Program-made: the position numbers and the translations under genes
Shown: piece after piece, positions 53,846 through 62,651 of the stretch
Layout of the letters: each line of letters begins with the position of its first letter
Numbering within the stretch: position 1 is the first letter of the stretch
DNA from: Litorihabitans aurantiacus
GTDB taxonomy: Bacteria; Actinomycetota; Actinomycetes; Actinomycetales; Beutenbergiaceae
Direction of reading: 5' to 3'
DNA: 64,000 bases
NCBI RefSeq assembly: GCF_030161595.1
Contig: NZ_BSUM01000001.1
Coordinates: 2,976,001 to 3,040,000 of the forward strand
Notes under the pieces: model-generated
Told to the model about the DNA's origin: nothing
The model's database searches: none
Seen by the model: the letters and a program-made list of their open reading frames with translations, nothing else

Positions 53846-55061
53846 TGTCCGAGCCCGAGAAGCGCTCGGGCACCAGCCGGCGGCAGCTCCTCCTCGGGGG
53901 GCCGCCGCCGGCTGGGGCGCCGCCCTGGCGCTCGGCACCGACGCGCTCACGCGCTCCGCACCTGTGGCGGTGGCGGCCCCGGAGGACGCGAACGGCTCCA
54001 TGGTCGTCCCCTTCCACGGCCCGGACCAGGCGGGCCTGACGGTTCGTCCGCAGGCGTGGTCGACCTTCCTCGCGCTCGATCTCCTGGCCGAGACCGATGC
54101 CGACGGTCTGCGGCGGCTGATGCGGCTCCTGTCCGACGACGCGTCCCGGCTCACGAGCGGTGAGCCCGCGCTGGCCGACTCGGAACCGGAGCTGGCCACG
54201 CGACCGGCGCGGCTGACGGTGACGTTCGGCTTCGGGCCCGCGTTCGTCGCACGCGCCGGTGGTGAGGTCCCCGCCTGGCTGGGGCCGCTCCCGGCCTTCG
54301 CCGTCGACCGCCTCGAGGAGGCCTGGTCGCACGGCGACCTGCTGCTGGAGATCGCCTCCGACGACCCGACGACCCTCGCCCACGCCACCCGGATGCTGCT
54401 CAAGGACACGCGGTCGTTCGCGACCGTGCGGTGGGTGCAGCGCGGGTTCCGGCGCGCCCACGGTTCGATGGCCAACGGCACGACCATGCGCAACCTGTTC
54501 GGGCAGGTCGACGGCACGGTCAACCCGGGGCCCGCGTCGGCGGACTTCGACGGCCTGGTCCGCATCCGCGACGGCGGGTGGCTCACCGGCGGCACCAGCC
54601 TCGTGGTGCGCCGCACCGCGATGGACCTGGAGGGGTGGGACCGGCTCGACCGGCCCGGCCGCGAGGCCTCGGTCGGCCGGAGGTTGGACACCGGCGCCCC
54701 GCTGACCGGTGGTGGCGAGCACACCGAACCGGACTTCGAGGCGCGCGACGCCGTGGGCTTCCCCGTCATCGCGGAGTTCTCGCACGTCCGGCGCGCGCGT
54801 TCGGACGATCCTCGGGAGCGCTTCTACCGGCGGGGCTACAACTACGACGACACGCCCGCACCCGGGCAGATCAGTAATTCGGGACTGATCTTCGCCTGCT
54901 TCCAGGCCGACCCGCTCACGCAGTTCGTACCGGTCCAGCAACGACTGTCGGACCTGGACCTGCTGAACGAGTGGACGACGCCCATCGGCTCCGCCGTGTT
55001 CGCGATCCCGCCCGGGTGCGACGAGGGCGGGTTCGTCGGTCAGACCCTGCTGATCGACTGA
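53845..55061 (+). CDS. Tat-exported DyP-type heme peroxidase (EfeB-like, apparent frameshift)
   Basis: ATG 53845. The Tat motif is T-S-R-R-Q-L-L-L-G-G. A run of six G at 53896-53901 should be seven; adding one joins it to A-A-A-G-W-G-A-A-L-A-L-G. The DyP core shows F-G-F-G-P-A-F, N-L-F-G-Q-V-D-G-T-V-N-P, I-R-D-G-G-W-L-T-G-G-T-S, the distal Arg region, and proximal His in E-F-S-H-V-R-R-A, with Y-N-Y-D-D and A-C-F-Q-A-D-P. It would be folded with heme in the cytosol and exported by Tat. Co-localisation with CopC and PCu(A)C supports extracellular copper/heme redox chemistry. Confidence 0.9.
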
Positions 55062-55078
55062 ACCGCCGGTCGGGTCGG

Positions 55079-56023
55079 TCAGTCGCGGTCGCCGCCGATC
55101 AGGGCGTCCAGCACGTCGAGGGTCGACTCCCAGCCCTCGGCGTACTCGACCGACTGGCGCTCGTCCGGCCAGGGGCCGGTGTGCCGGATGACGACCCGCG
55201 TCGCCCTCCCCTCCGGCACGAGACGGATGTCGACCGCCTCGTCGACCGAGACGCCGTCGGCGTCGCTCCATGTCCAGGTGAGCGCGAGATGCTCCCGAGG
55301 CGTGCACGAGACGATCTCGCCGGAGAGGTCGATGCCCGCGCTCGCCACGCTGATGCGGTAGCTACCGCCGACGCGCGAGGGAATGTCGAGCTCGACGTCG
55401 GCCCAGTGCGACCACCACCAGGGGCGCAGCCCCTCGGCCGTGGTGAGGGCTCGCCAGACGGTCGCCGGACCCGCCGACAACGAGCGTTCCAGCTGCACGG
55501 GGTGCTCCGTGAGTCGTGTCCAGGCGTGCTGCGCGGCGATCTCGACGTCGGCAGGTGCACCCGCGGTCCGTGCCGCTGCCCCGAGCTGCGCGGACAGCAC
55601 CGCCAGCCCGTCCTCCCAGCCCCCGCCGTAGCCGACGAGGTGCCGGGGGTCGAGCCGTGCGTGGTCGATCCGGAGCTCGGTCCGGTCGTCAGCCCGTGGC
55701 GTGAGCGTGATGGACACCGTGCTGGAGCTGCCGCCGTAGGTCCAGTCGTAGACGAGCCGGCGGGGCGCGCGGCACGAGACGAGACGTCCCTGCGCGAGGG
55801 GCTCGTCCGGCTCGCCGACGGCGACCCGGAACGCGTCGCCCACCTCCACCGGGAGGGTCTCGATCCGTCCGAACCATCGCGCGAGCCGGTCCGGATCGGT
55901 GAGCGCCGACCAGAGGTCCTCGGCACCGGTCCGGTAGGTGCGTCGCAGCTGCAGTGCGGGCGCGTCGGCCGAGCCCGTGAGGGCACGACGCAGGTCGGTC
56001 GTGCTCGTGTCGTCAGCGGTCAT
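55079..56023 (-). CDS. Two-domain AHSA1/SRPBCC protein
   Basis: 314 residues from ATG 56023. Two SRPBCC copies: residues 20-150 (W-S-A-L-T-D-P-D-R-L-A-R-W-F-G) and 175-310 (V-W-R-A-L-T-T-A-E-G-L-R-P-W-W, V-R-H-like strand E-H-L-A-L-T-W-T-W, E-G-W-E-S-T-L). Such activator-of-Hsp90-like proteins are commonly downstream of ArsR regulators. The ATG overlaps the ArsR TGA by 4 bp, so they form one operon whose promoter contains a palindrome. Ligand unknown. Confidence 0.92.
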   Translation of the reverse strand: MTADDTSTTDLRRALTGSADAPALQLRRTYRTGAEDLWSALTDPDRLARWFGRIETLPVEVGDAFRVAVGEPDEPLAQGRLVSCRAPRRLVYDWTYGGSSSTVSITLTPRADDRTELRIDHARLDPRHLVGYGGGWEDGLAVLSAQLGAAARTAGAPADVEIAAQHAWTRLTEHPVQLERSLSAGPATVWRALTTAEGLRPWWWSHWADVELDIPSRVGGSYRISVASAGIDLSGEIVSCTPREHLALTWTWSDADGVSVDEAVDIRLVPEGRATRVVIRHTGPWPDERQSVEYAEGWESTLDVLDALIGGDRD

Positions 56024-56379
56024 CGATCCCCCTCGTCGGTGCGCGCGGCCCGGCGGCCGCGAGCGATCTCCGTCTCCAGCGCGTCCAGCCGCGGCGACCA
56101 GAACCGTCGCTGCTCGTCGAGCCAGCGCTGGACGTCGTCGAGCGCCTCCGGTACGAGCCGGTAGAGCCGACGACTGCCGTCGGGCCGGCTCGTCGCGAAG
56201 CCCGCCTCACGCAGCAGGCGCAGGTGGTTCGAGACGGCGGGCTGCGAGATCCCGAACTCGGCGCGAACGGCGGTCACGATCTCTCCCGCCGCGACCTCGG
56301 TGCCCCCGCGGTGCCCCTGCGCCACGAGCTCGACGACACGGCGCCGAACCGGGTCGCCGAGGATGTCGAACGCGTGCAT
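56020..56379 (-). CDS. ArsR-family regulator
   Basis: 119 residues from ATG 56379. H-A-F-D-I-L-G-D-P-V-R-R-R-V-V-E-L, I-S-Q-P-A-V-S-N-H-L-R-L-L-R-E-A-G-F-A (recognition helix) and R-R-L-Y-R-L-V-P-E-A-L define it. The metal-site Cys pair of classical ArsR is absent, so it is a non-metal member that acts through its SRPBCC partner or a small ligand. The promoter carries the dyad at 56388-56409. Autoregulated two-gene operon with the AHSA1 gene. Confidence 0.94.
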   Translation of the reverse strand: MHAFDILGDPVRRRVVELVAQGHRGGTEVAAGEIVTAVRAEFGISQPAVSNHLRLLREAGFATSRPDGSRRLYRLVPEALDDVQRWLDEQRRFWSPRLDALETEIARGRRAARTDEGDR

Positions 56380-56387
56380 GGAGCGAC

Positions 56388-56409
56388 CATATCAGTTGGG
56401 ACTGATATG
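56388..56409. promoter_or_regulatory. ArsR operator palindrome
   Basis: CATATCAGT at 56388-56396 is perfectly complementary to ACTGATATG at 56401-56409 around a 4-bp spacer. It starts 9 bp before the arsR ATG on the minus strand, within an AT-rich island, so ArsR binding would block its own transcription. Confidence 0.75.
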
Positions 56410-56516
56410 TCTCGAAGGAAGGTGTGAGCGCGGCGCCGCCCCCGGCTGGTCGGGTGACCTGCCGGGGGCGGCGTCGTCGTGCGCGTCGTGCTGTGGTGCT
56501 GGTGACGCTGGGGGTG

Positions 56517-59500
56517 TCAGCTGTCGGTGTTGCCGCCGACGTTGCTGAAGCCCGCGTCGTCGTAGCGGTGCAGGAACGCCGCCATCGCGTCACGGTTGAT
56601 CGGGTTCACCGGGCGGTAGATCGCCGTCCCGTCGTTCCCGAGCCACCCCGTGGAGATGCCCTCCGCGACGAGCCAGGTGATCTCGTCGTAGTACTGCGTC
56701 TCCGGCGTGATGTCCGTGAACGGTGAGACCGCCGGCCCCGTGAACTCCGGGCTGTCGGCCATCCGGTACAGGAACGCCGCCATCGCGTCACGGTTGATCG
56801 GCTCCAGCGGACGGAACGAGAACGTCCCGTCCCCGTTGTCCCAGCCCGTGGAGATCCCCTCGGCGTGCAGCCAGGCGATCTCCTTGTAGAACTGGTTGTC
56901 CGTGCTCACGTCCGTGAACGGCGACGTGGTCGGCGCGGTGAACTCCGGGGAGTTGGACTGGCGGTAGAGGAACGCCGCCATGGCGTCACGCGCGATCGGG
57001 GTCACCGGTCGGAACTCACGCCCCGCCTCGGTCTCCCAACCCGTGGAGATGCCGTTGTCGAACAGCCACGAGATGTCGGAGAAGAACTGCATCCCGATCG
57101 GCACGTCCACGAACGGCACCGGCGTGGGATCGCCGGCCTCGACGCCGGTGAGGTACTCGAAGCCCTCGGCGGCGAACACGTCGTTGGCCGGGGACCCGTC
57201 GTACTCCATCACGAACAGGTCGACGTCCTGCTCCACCGCCTCGGCCAGGATCTCCTGCAGCGGCACCTCGCCCTCGCCCAGGTTGACGAAGGTCGGGCGC
57301 GGGTTCGTCTCGGGGTCGTACCCGCCCACGCCGGTCGCGTCCTTGATGTGCAGCAGGTCGATCCGCTCACCGTGCTCGGCGAGCAGCTCCACCACGTCGA
57401 CGTCGGCGTGCTCGGCCCAGGCCACGTCCACCTGGAAGGTGACGAGCTCGGGGTCGGTCTCCATGACCAGGATCTCCCACGCCGAGCGGGTCTCGCCCTC
57501 GTGCTCGAACATCGTGGCGAACTCGACCGCGTGGTTGTGACCGAAGAACTTCCCGGTCCCGTTCGCCACCGAGGCCGCACCGAGGCGGTCCATCGTCTCC
57601 GCCGTCGCCAGGACGTCCTCGTAGGAACCGAACCCGGGAGCGGCGAACCCGCCGGAGCCCACGTACCGCTGACCCAGCACCGTCGCCCTCTCGAGGGTCT
57701 GCGGGAACTGCGCCTCGGTCACCTCGGCCCCACCGTTGTGCGCCGACGGGATGGCGATCCCGTAGGAGTCGGCTAGCGCACGCGTCTCCTGCGCCGACAG
57801 CCCCGCGAACGTCCGGGAGAACGGCTCGATGTTCTCGAAACCGATCGTCGACAGACGGTCCATGACCGGGACGATGCCGTCCTGGTTGACCCAGTTGTTC
57901 AGCGAGAACATGCCCATGGACACCTGCTCCACCGGGATCTGGACGTTCTCGCCGTCGCCGTCGTCACCGCCGGCCGGGAGGCCGGTGATGTACTCGAAGC
58001 CCTCGGTGGCGAAGGACTCGCCGTCGGGGGTGCGGTCGTACTCGAGCGTGTAGAGCTCCACGCCGACCTCCTGCGCCTTGGCCAGGATGGCCTGCAGCGG
58101 CACGTCGCCCTCACCGAGGTTGACGAAGGACGGACCGGTCGCGGCGCCGAGGTTCGTGGCGTCCTTGATGTGGAGCAGCTCGATGCGGTCCCCGTACTCG
58201 TCGAGCAGGTCGACGACGTCGACGCCGGCGTGAGTGGCCCACGCGACGTCGAGCTGGAAGGTGACCAGGTCCTCGTCGGTGTTCTGCGCCAGGATCTCCC
58301 AGGCGGACAGCTCCTCGTCGGCGTGGTCGCCGGCGGGGAAGACGGTCGTGAACTCCGAGGCGTGGTTGTGGCCGAAGAACTTCCCGACCTCGGCCTCGAC
58401 CGACGCGGCGCCGAGACGGTTCATCGTCTCCGCCGTCGCGAGCGTGTCCGGCAGCGTGTCCAGACCGGGGGCGGCGAACCCGCCGGACCCGACCCACTGC
58501 TGACCGAGCGTGGAGACGTACTCGAGCGTCTCGTCGAACGTGGTCTCGTCGGTGTTGTAGTGCGAGGTGAGCACGCTCAGACCGAGGTCGTCGGTGATCT
58601 CGCGGAACTCCGACGCCTCGTAGGGCTCGAGGTTCGCGCCGTACGGCTCGACGTTCTCGTAGCCGATCTCCGCGAGGCGCTCGAGGACCGGCTCGAGGCC
58701 GACCTCCTCGGTCCACGGACCGAGGGAGTACATGCCCATCGAGACCTGCTCCACAGGGATGTGGATGGGGTCCGGCTCCTCGCCCGCGGGGATCTGCGTG
58801 ACGCCGTCGCCGTCCACCAGCCACGAGTCGAGCTCGAGGCCGGCGCTGCCGGTGACGAACAGCTCGCCGGTGCCCTCCGGGAACGCGACCGCGCCACCGT
58901 CGGCGCCGGTGAACGCGACGTCGGCCCACCCGTCGGAGGCGATGCTCGCCGTCGCGAACGGCTCGGCGTCCGCCGCGCCCCAGCGCAGCTCGACCGTGCC
59001 CTCGCCCTGCGCCCGTGCGGTCACGCCGTCGATGCCGACGAAGTTGACCGGCGTGTAGGACAGCTGGCCGCCCTCGCCGAACACGACCTTCTGGAAGGCC
59101 TGCGCGGACTGATCGGCGACGCGCTCGGCGCCGGCGATCGTGTTGCTGTGCTCGGCCTGCTGGTCGCGCACGTTCAGGACCGTGGAGACCTCGGTGCGTG
59201 CCGGGTCGACCTCGTCCGTGCCGTTGTCGAAGTACGTCGCCACGATGACGCCGTACAGCTTCTCGGTCTCACCGTGCTCGACGGCGTCGGCCGGGGTGTT
59301 CATCGTGCCCTCGCACGTCTGGGTCCGCGACTCGAGCGGGTGCGCGTGCGTGTCGTGCCCGAGACCGAAGGTCCAGGACAGGTTCTCGCAGACGATCTCG
59401 TCGCCGTCCTCGGCGTCGGTGGCCGTGTACCGGTACGGCACGGCGTCACCCCACGAGAAGAACCCGCCGTCGGCCGGGTAGTTCAGCGTCAGCTCGGGCG

Positions 59501-61394
59501 CCTCGTTGCCGACCGTCACCACGGTGCTCGTGGCGGTGGACTTGCCCTGCGGGTCGGTGACGCGCAGCGTGACGGCGTAGGTGCCGACCTGCTCGAACGT
59601 CTCCTGGGCGGAGACGCCCTCGGCGTCGAACGTCCCGTCGCGGTCGAAGTCCCACTCGTAGGTGAGCTCCTCGCCCTCCGGGTCGTAGGACTGCGAACCG
59701 TCGAACGTGACGGTGACGGGAGCCGTGGCCGAGGAGGCCGGGTCCGCCGTCGCGATCGCGACCGGGGACTTGTTCTCCGGAGCCCACTCGACGCGGTACA
59801 GGCCCGCCTCGGGGTTCTGCCGGAAGAAGCCCTTGCCGTAGTCGAGCACGTACATCGCGCCGTCGGGGCCGATCTCCATGTCGATCGGACCGGACCACGT
59901 CGGCTGGTTGTTGGTCTCGAGAGCCTCGTTGGGCATGAAGTTCTCGATCTCGGTGACCGCGCCGTCCCAGTCCACACCCTCGTCGGTGCCGAGCCCCTCG
60001 AGGCTGATGGCGGCGACGTAGTCCTGGCTGAACTCGTACATGAACGCCTTGCCGTCCCAGTACTCGGGCAGCTGGCCGGGGTTCTCGATCGTCTCGTCGT
60101 AGCGGAAGACCGGGCCGCCCATCGGGCCCTGGCCGCCGTTGGGCGAGAACTCGACGAGCTCGTCGAACGGCTGGTCACCCGGGTTGTCGCCGTAGTAGAG
60201 CTGCGGCGCGGTGGCCGGCGGGAGCGTCTCGAGACCGGTGTTCCAGCGCGAGTTGTTCACCGCGCCGGCCTCGCAGTCGAAGAACTCGCGCGGTGCGGAG
60301 TTCTCGAAGTCCCACTCGTTGTAGTTGGCGTTGGGGCCGTGGCAGTACGGCCAGCCGCCGTTCATCGCGACGGTCGTGGACTGCCACTCGACGTAGCCCA
60401 TCGGACCGCGCTCGTCGCTCGCGACGCCGGAGTCCGGCCCGTAGTCGGCCCACGTCAGGGCGCCGGAGGCGGGGTCGACCGCCATCCGGAACGGGTTGCG
60501 CAGACCGCCGACGTAGATCTCCGGGCGCGTGCCCTCGGTCCCCACGGGGAAGAGGTTGCCCTCGGGGATCGAGTAGCTGGCGTCGTCGTTCACCGCGATG
60601 CGCAGGATCGCGCCGCGCAGGTCGTTGGTGTTGCCGGCGCCGCGACGGGCGTCGACGCCCGGGTTCATGCCGGGGGCGTCGTTGTTCGGCGCGAAGCCGT
60701 TGGCACCGGGGGCGCTGGCGGGCGTGTTGTCGCCCGTGCCGAGCAGCAGGTTGCCGTCGAGGTCGAAGTCGATGTCACCGCCGACGTGGCAGCACTGACC
60801 GCGCTGGGCCTCGACCTTGAGGATGACCTCCTCGTTGTCCAGGTCGAGGGTGCGCGCCTCGAAGTCCCACTGGACGCGCGTCAGCTGGTTGTAGCCGCGC
60901 CAGATGTCCCAGTAGGAGTCGTCCTCACCCTCGGGGAGCGACGTGGGGGCCGACCCCTCGGGCGTGGTCTCGGGGTAGTTCTCGCCCTCGTCGTTGCTCA
61001 TCACCCGGGGGGCGTAGAACAGGTAGATCCACCCGTTCTCCTCGAAGTCGGGGTCCAGCGCCAGGCTCTGGAGACCGTCCTCGGAGTTGTTGTAGACGTC
61101 GATGTCCGCGATCTGCGTCGTGGCACCGGTGCTCGGGTCCGTGTGGCGGATGACGCCGTCGCGCGCCGTGTGCAGCACGGTCAGGTCGGGCAGCACGCTC
61201 AGCCCGATGGGCTCGCCCACGTCCTTGGCCAGGAGCACGCGCTCGTAGTTGGCCCAGTCGGTGGGGTCCGTCGGGTCGGCCGCCACCACGGGGGCCTCGT
61301 GGTCGTGGCCCGGGTGGGCCATCGCCGCGGTGGGGGGCAGTACGAGCGCCCCCACCGCTGCAGCGAGCACACCGGCTCGCAGCTTCCTTCTCAT
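56517..61394 (-). CDS. Giant secreted sugar-dehydrogenase/PKD/double TIM-barrel isomerase/SLH fusion protein
   Basis: 1625 residues; ATG 61394 is preferred over the adjacent GTG 61397 by distance to GGAAG. Signal peptide ends A-M-A-H-P-G-H-D-H. Residues ~45-540: PQQ-type glucose/sorbosone dehydrogenase-like beta-propeller (G-Q-C-C-H-V-G-G-D-I-D-F-D, L-L-G-T-G-D-N-T). ~545-630: PKD. ~770-860: carbohydrate-binding-like region. ~880-1145 and ~1150-1425: two xylose-isomerase/AP-endonuclease-2-type TIM barrels, each with E-P-Y/F, G-H-N-H, Q-L/V-D-V-A-W and L-H-I-K-D-A. ~1430-1620: three SLH repeats. Surface sugar oxidation plus isomerisation is inferred. Upstream on the same strand: cytosolic isomerase, Gfo/Idh enzyme and sugar ABC transporter. 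Confidence 0.9.
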   Translation of the reverse strand: MRRKLRAGVLAAAVGALVLPPTAAMAHPGHDHEAPVVAADPTDPTDWANYERVLLAKDVGEPIGLSVLPDLTVLHTARDGVIRHTDPSTGATTQIADIDVYNNSEDGLQSLALDPDFEENGWIYLFYAPRVMSNDEGENYPETTPEGSAPTSLPEGEDDSYWDIWRGYNQLTRVQWDFEARTLDLDNEEVILKVEAQRGQCCHVGGDIDFDLDGNLLLGTGDNTPASAPGANGFAPNNDAPGMNPGVDARRGAGNTNDLRGAILRIAVNDDASYSIPEGNLFPVGTEGTRPEIYVGGLRNPFRMAVDPASGALTWADYGPDSGVASDERGPMGYVEWQSTTVAMNGGWPYCHGPNANYNEWDFENSAPREFFDCEAGAVNNSRWNTGLETLPPATAPQLYYGDNPGDQPFDELVEFSPNGGQGPMGGPVFRYDETIENPGQLPEYWDGKAFMYEFSQDYVAAISLEGLGTDEGVDWDGAVTEIENFMPNEALETNNQPTWSGPIDMEIGPDGAMYVLDYGKGFFRQNPEAGLYRVEWAPENKSPVAIATADPASSATAPVTVTFDGSQSYDPEGEELTYEWDFDRDGTFDAEGVSAQETFEQVGTYAVTLRVTDPQGKSTATSTVVTVGNEAPELTLNYPADGGFFSWGDAVPYRYTATDAEDGDEIVCENLSWTFGLGHDTHAHPLESRTQTCEGTMNTPADAVEHGETEKLYGVIVATYFDNGTDEVDPARTEVSTVLNVRDQQAEHSNTIAGAERVADQSAQAFQKVVFGEGGQLSYTPVNFVGIDGVTARAQGEGTVELRWGAADAEPFATASIASDGWADVAFTGADGGAVAFPEGTGELFVTGSAGLELDSWLVDGDGVTQIPAGEEPDPIHIPVEQVSMGMYSLGPWTEEVGLEPVLERLAEIGYENVEPYGANLEPYEASEFREITDDLGLSVLTSHYNTDETTFDETLEYVSTLGQQWVGSGGFAAPGLDTLPDTLATAETMNRLGAASVEAEVGKFFGHNHASEFTTVFPAGDHADEELSAWEILAQNTDEDLVTFQLDVAWATHAGVDVVDLLDEYGDRIELLHIKDATNLGAATGPSFVNLGEGDVPLQAILAKAQEVGVELYTLEYDRTPDGESFATEGFEYITGLPAGGDDGDGENVQIPVEQVSMGMFSLNNWVNQDGIVPVMDRLSTIGFENIEPFSRTFAGLSAQETRALADSYGIAIPSAHNGGAEVTEAQFPQTLERATVLGQRYVGSGGFAAPGFGSYEDVLATAETMDRLGAASVANGTGKFFGHNHAVEFATMFEHEGETRSAWEILVMETDPELVTFQVDVAWAEHADVDVVELLAEHGERIDLLHIKDATGVGGYDPETNPRPTFVNLGEGEVPLQEILAEAVEQDVDLFVMEYDGSPANDVFAAEGFEYLTGVEAGDPTPVPFVDVPIGMQFFSDISWLFDNGISTGWETEAGREFRPVTPIARDAMAAFLYRQSNSPEFTAPTTSPFTDVSTDNQFYKEIAWLHAEGISTGWDNGDGTFSFRPLEPINRDAMAAFLYRMADSPEFTGPAVSPFTDITPETQYYDEITWLVAEGISTGWLGNDGTAIYRPVNPINRDAMAAFLHRYDDAGFSNVGGNTDS

Positions 61395-61557
61395 CACAGT
61401 GCACTTCCTTCGTCGTCGAACGTTGTGCGACGTGGCGGCCCCGGTCAGGTGGGCCCCACGGCGGGTTGTTCGGGCGTTGGTCCCTGCTGCTCCTTCCTGT
61501 CCGCCCCCGACGGCTCGACCGCGTGTGCGATCGAGAAGACTCAGCCCCCGGACGCGC

Positions 61558-62562
61558 TCAGCGGGTCGAGAACGCGGCGTCGAACGCGGCGTCCGACGGG
61601 TCGAAGGCGTGGGTCCGCACGAACTCCAGCGCCTGGGGCGCGCCGATCAGGCGGTCCATCCCGGCGTCCTCCCACTCCACCGACAGCGGGCCGGTGTAGC
61701 CGATGGTGTTGAGCATCCGGAACGCGTCCTCCCACGGCACGTCGCCGCGGCCCGTGGAGATGAAGTCCCAGCCGCGGCGCGGGTCGGCCCACGGCAGGTG
61801 GGAGCCGAGACGACCGTTGCGGCCGTTGGTCAGGCGCTTCTTCGTGTCCTTGCAGTGGACGTGGTAGATCCTGTCCTTGAAGTCCCACAGGAACGCCACC
61901 GGGTCCAGGTCCTGCCACACCATGTGCGACGGGTCCCAGTTCAGTCCGAACGACTCGCGGTGACCGATCGCCTCGAGGGTGCGCTGCGTCGTCCAGAAGT
62001 CGTAGGCGATCTCGCTGGGGTGCGGCTCGAGCGCGAAGCGGACGCCGACCTCCTCGAACACGTCGAGGATCGGGTTCCAGCGGTCGGCGAAGTCCTGGTA
62101 GCCCGCCTCGATCAGCTCGTCGGAGACGGGCGGGAACATCGCGACGTACTTCCAGATGGCCGAGCCGGTGAAGCCCGTGACGGTCTTCACCCCGAGCCGC
62201 GCCGCCGCGCGCGCCGTCATCTTGAGCTCCTCCGCGGCGCGCTGCCGCACGCCCTCGGCCTCGCCGTCGCCCCAGATGCGGTCGGGGAGGATGTCGCGGT
62301 GGCGCGCGTCGATCGGGTCGTCGCAGACGGCCTGACCCTTGAGGTGGTTGGAGATCGTCCAGGCCTTGAGGCCGTTCTTCTCCAGGATCGCGAGGCGGTC
62401 GGCGACGTAGTCGTCGTCCTCCGCCGCGCGCCACACGTCGAGGTGGTCGCCCCACGAGGCGATCTCGAGACCGTCGAAGCCCCACTCGCCGGCGAGCCGG
62501 GCCACCTCCTCGAAGGGCAGGTCGGCCCACTGGCCGGTGAACAGGGTGACGGGACGGGGCAT
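61558..62562 (-). CDS. Sugar phosphate isomerase/epimerase (TIM barrel)
   Basis: 334 residues from ATG 62562 with GGAAGGAA before it. [39 protein letters not shown] and Y-H-V-H-C-K-D-T are the metal-binding Glu/His/Asp elements of the xylose-isomerase-like family. No signal peptide, so it is cytosolic, in contrast to the two barrels in the giant exported protein. It follows the Gfo/Idh gene; together they would oxidise and isomerise an imported sugar. Confidence 0.92.
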   Translation of the reverse strand: MPRPVTLFTGQWADLPFEEVARLAGEWGFDGLEIASWGDHLDVWRAAEDDDYVADRLAILEKNGLKAWTISNHLKGQAVCDDPIDARHRDILPDRIWGDGEAEGVRQRAAEELKMTARAAARLGVKTVTGFTGSAIWKYVAMFPPVSDELIEAGYQDFADRWNPILDVFEEVGVRFALEPHPSEIAYDFWTTQRTLEAIGHRESFGLNWDPSHMVWQDLDPVAFLWDFKDRIYHVHCKDTKKRLTNGRNGRLGSHLPWADPRRGWDFISTGRGDVPWEDAFRMLNTIGYTGPLSVEWEDAGMDRLIGAPQALEFVRTHAFDPSDAAFDAAFSTR

Positions 62563-62651
62563 GGGGTTCCTTCCGGAGGTCGTTCTCGCGGGCGGGGTGG
62601 GGCGGGGGTGGTGCTGACGGGCGGTGCCGGTGGTCGGGGTCGGTGGGTGGG

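Noticed and set aside
53247-55061. Single PCu(A)C-DyP fusion protein
   Set aside because: Two base losses at 53602 and 53896 bring both into one frame. The TGATG junction at 53843-53847, lipobox and separate Tat signal show two genes.
58170-61712. Very long plus-strand open frame opposite the giant SLH protein gene
   Set aside because: It lies opposite the coding strand of a protein with clear domains. High GC at third positions of one strand creates long stop-free antisense frames. The translation is low-complexity Val/Arg/Asp-rich.
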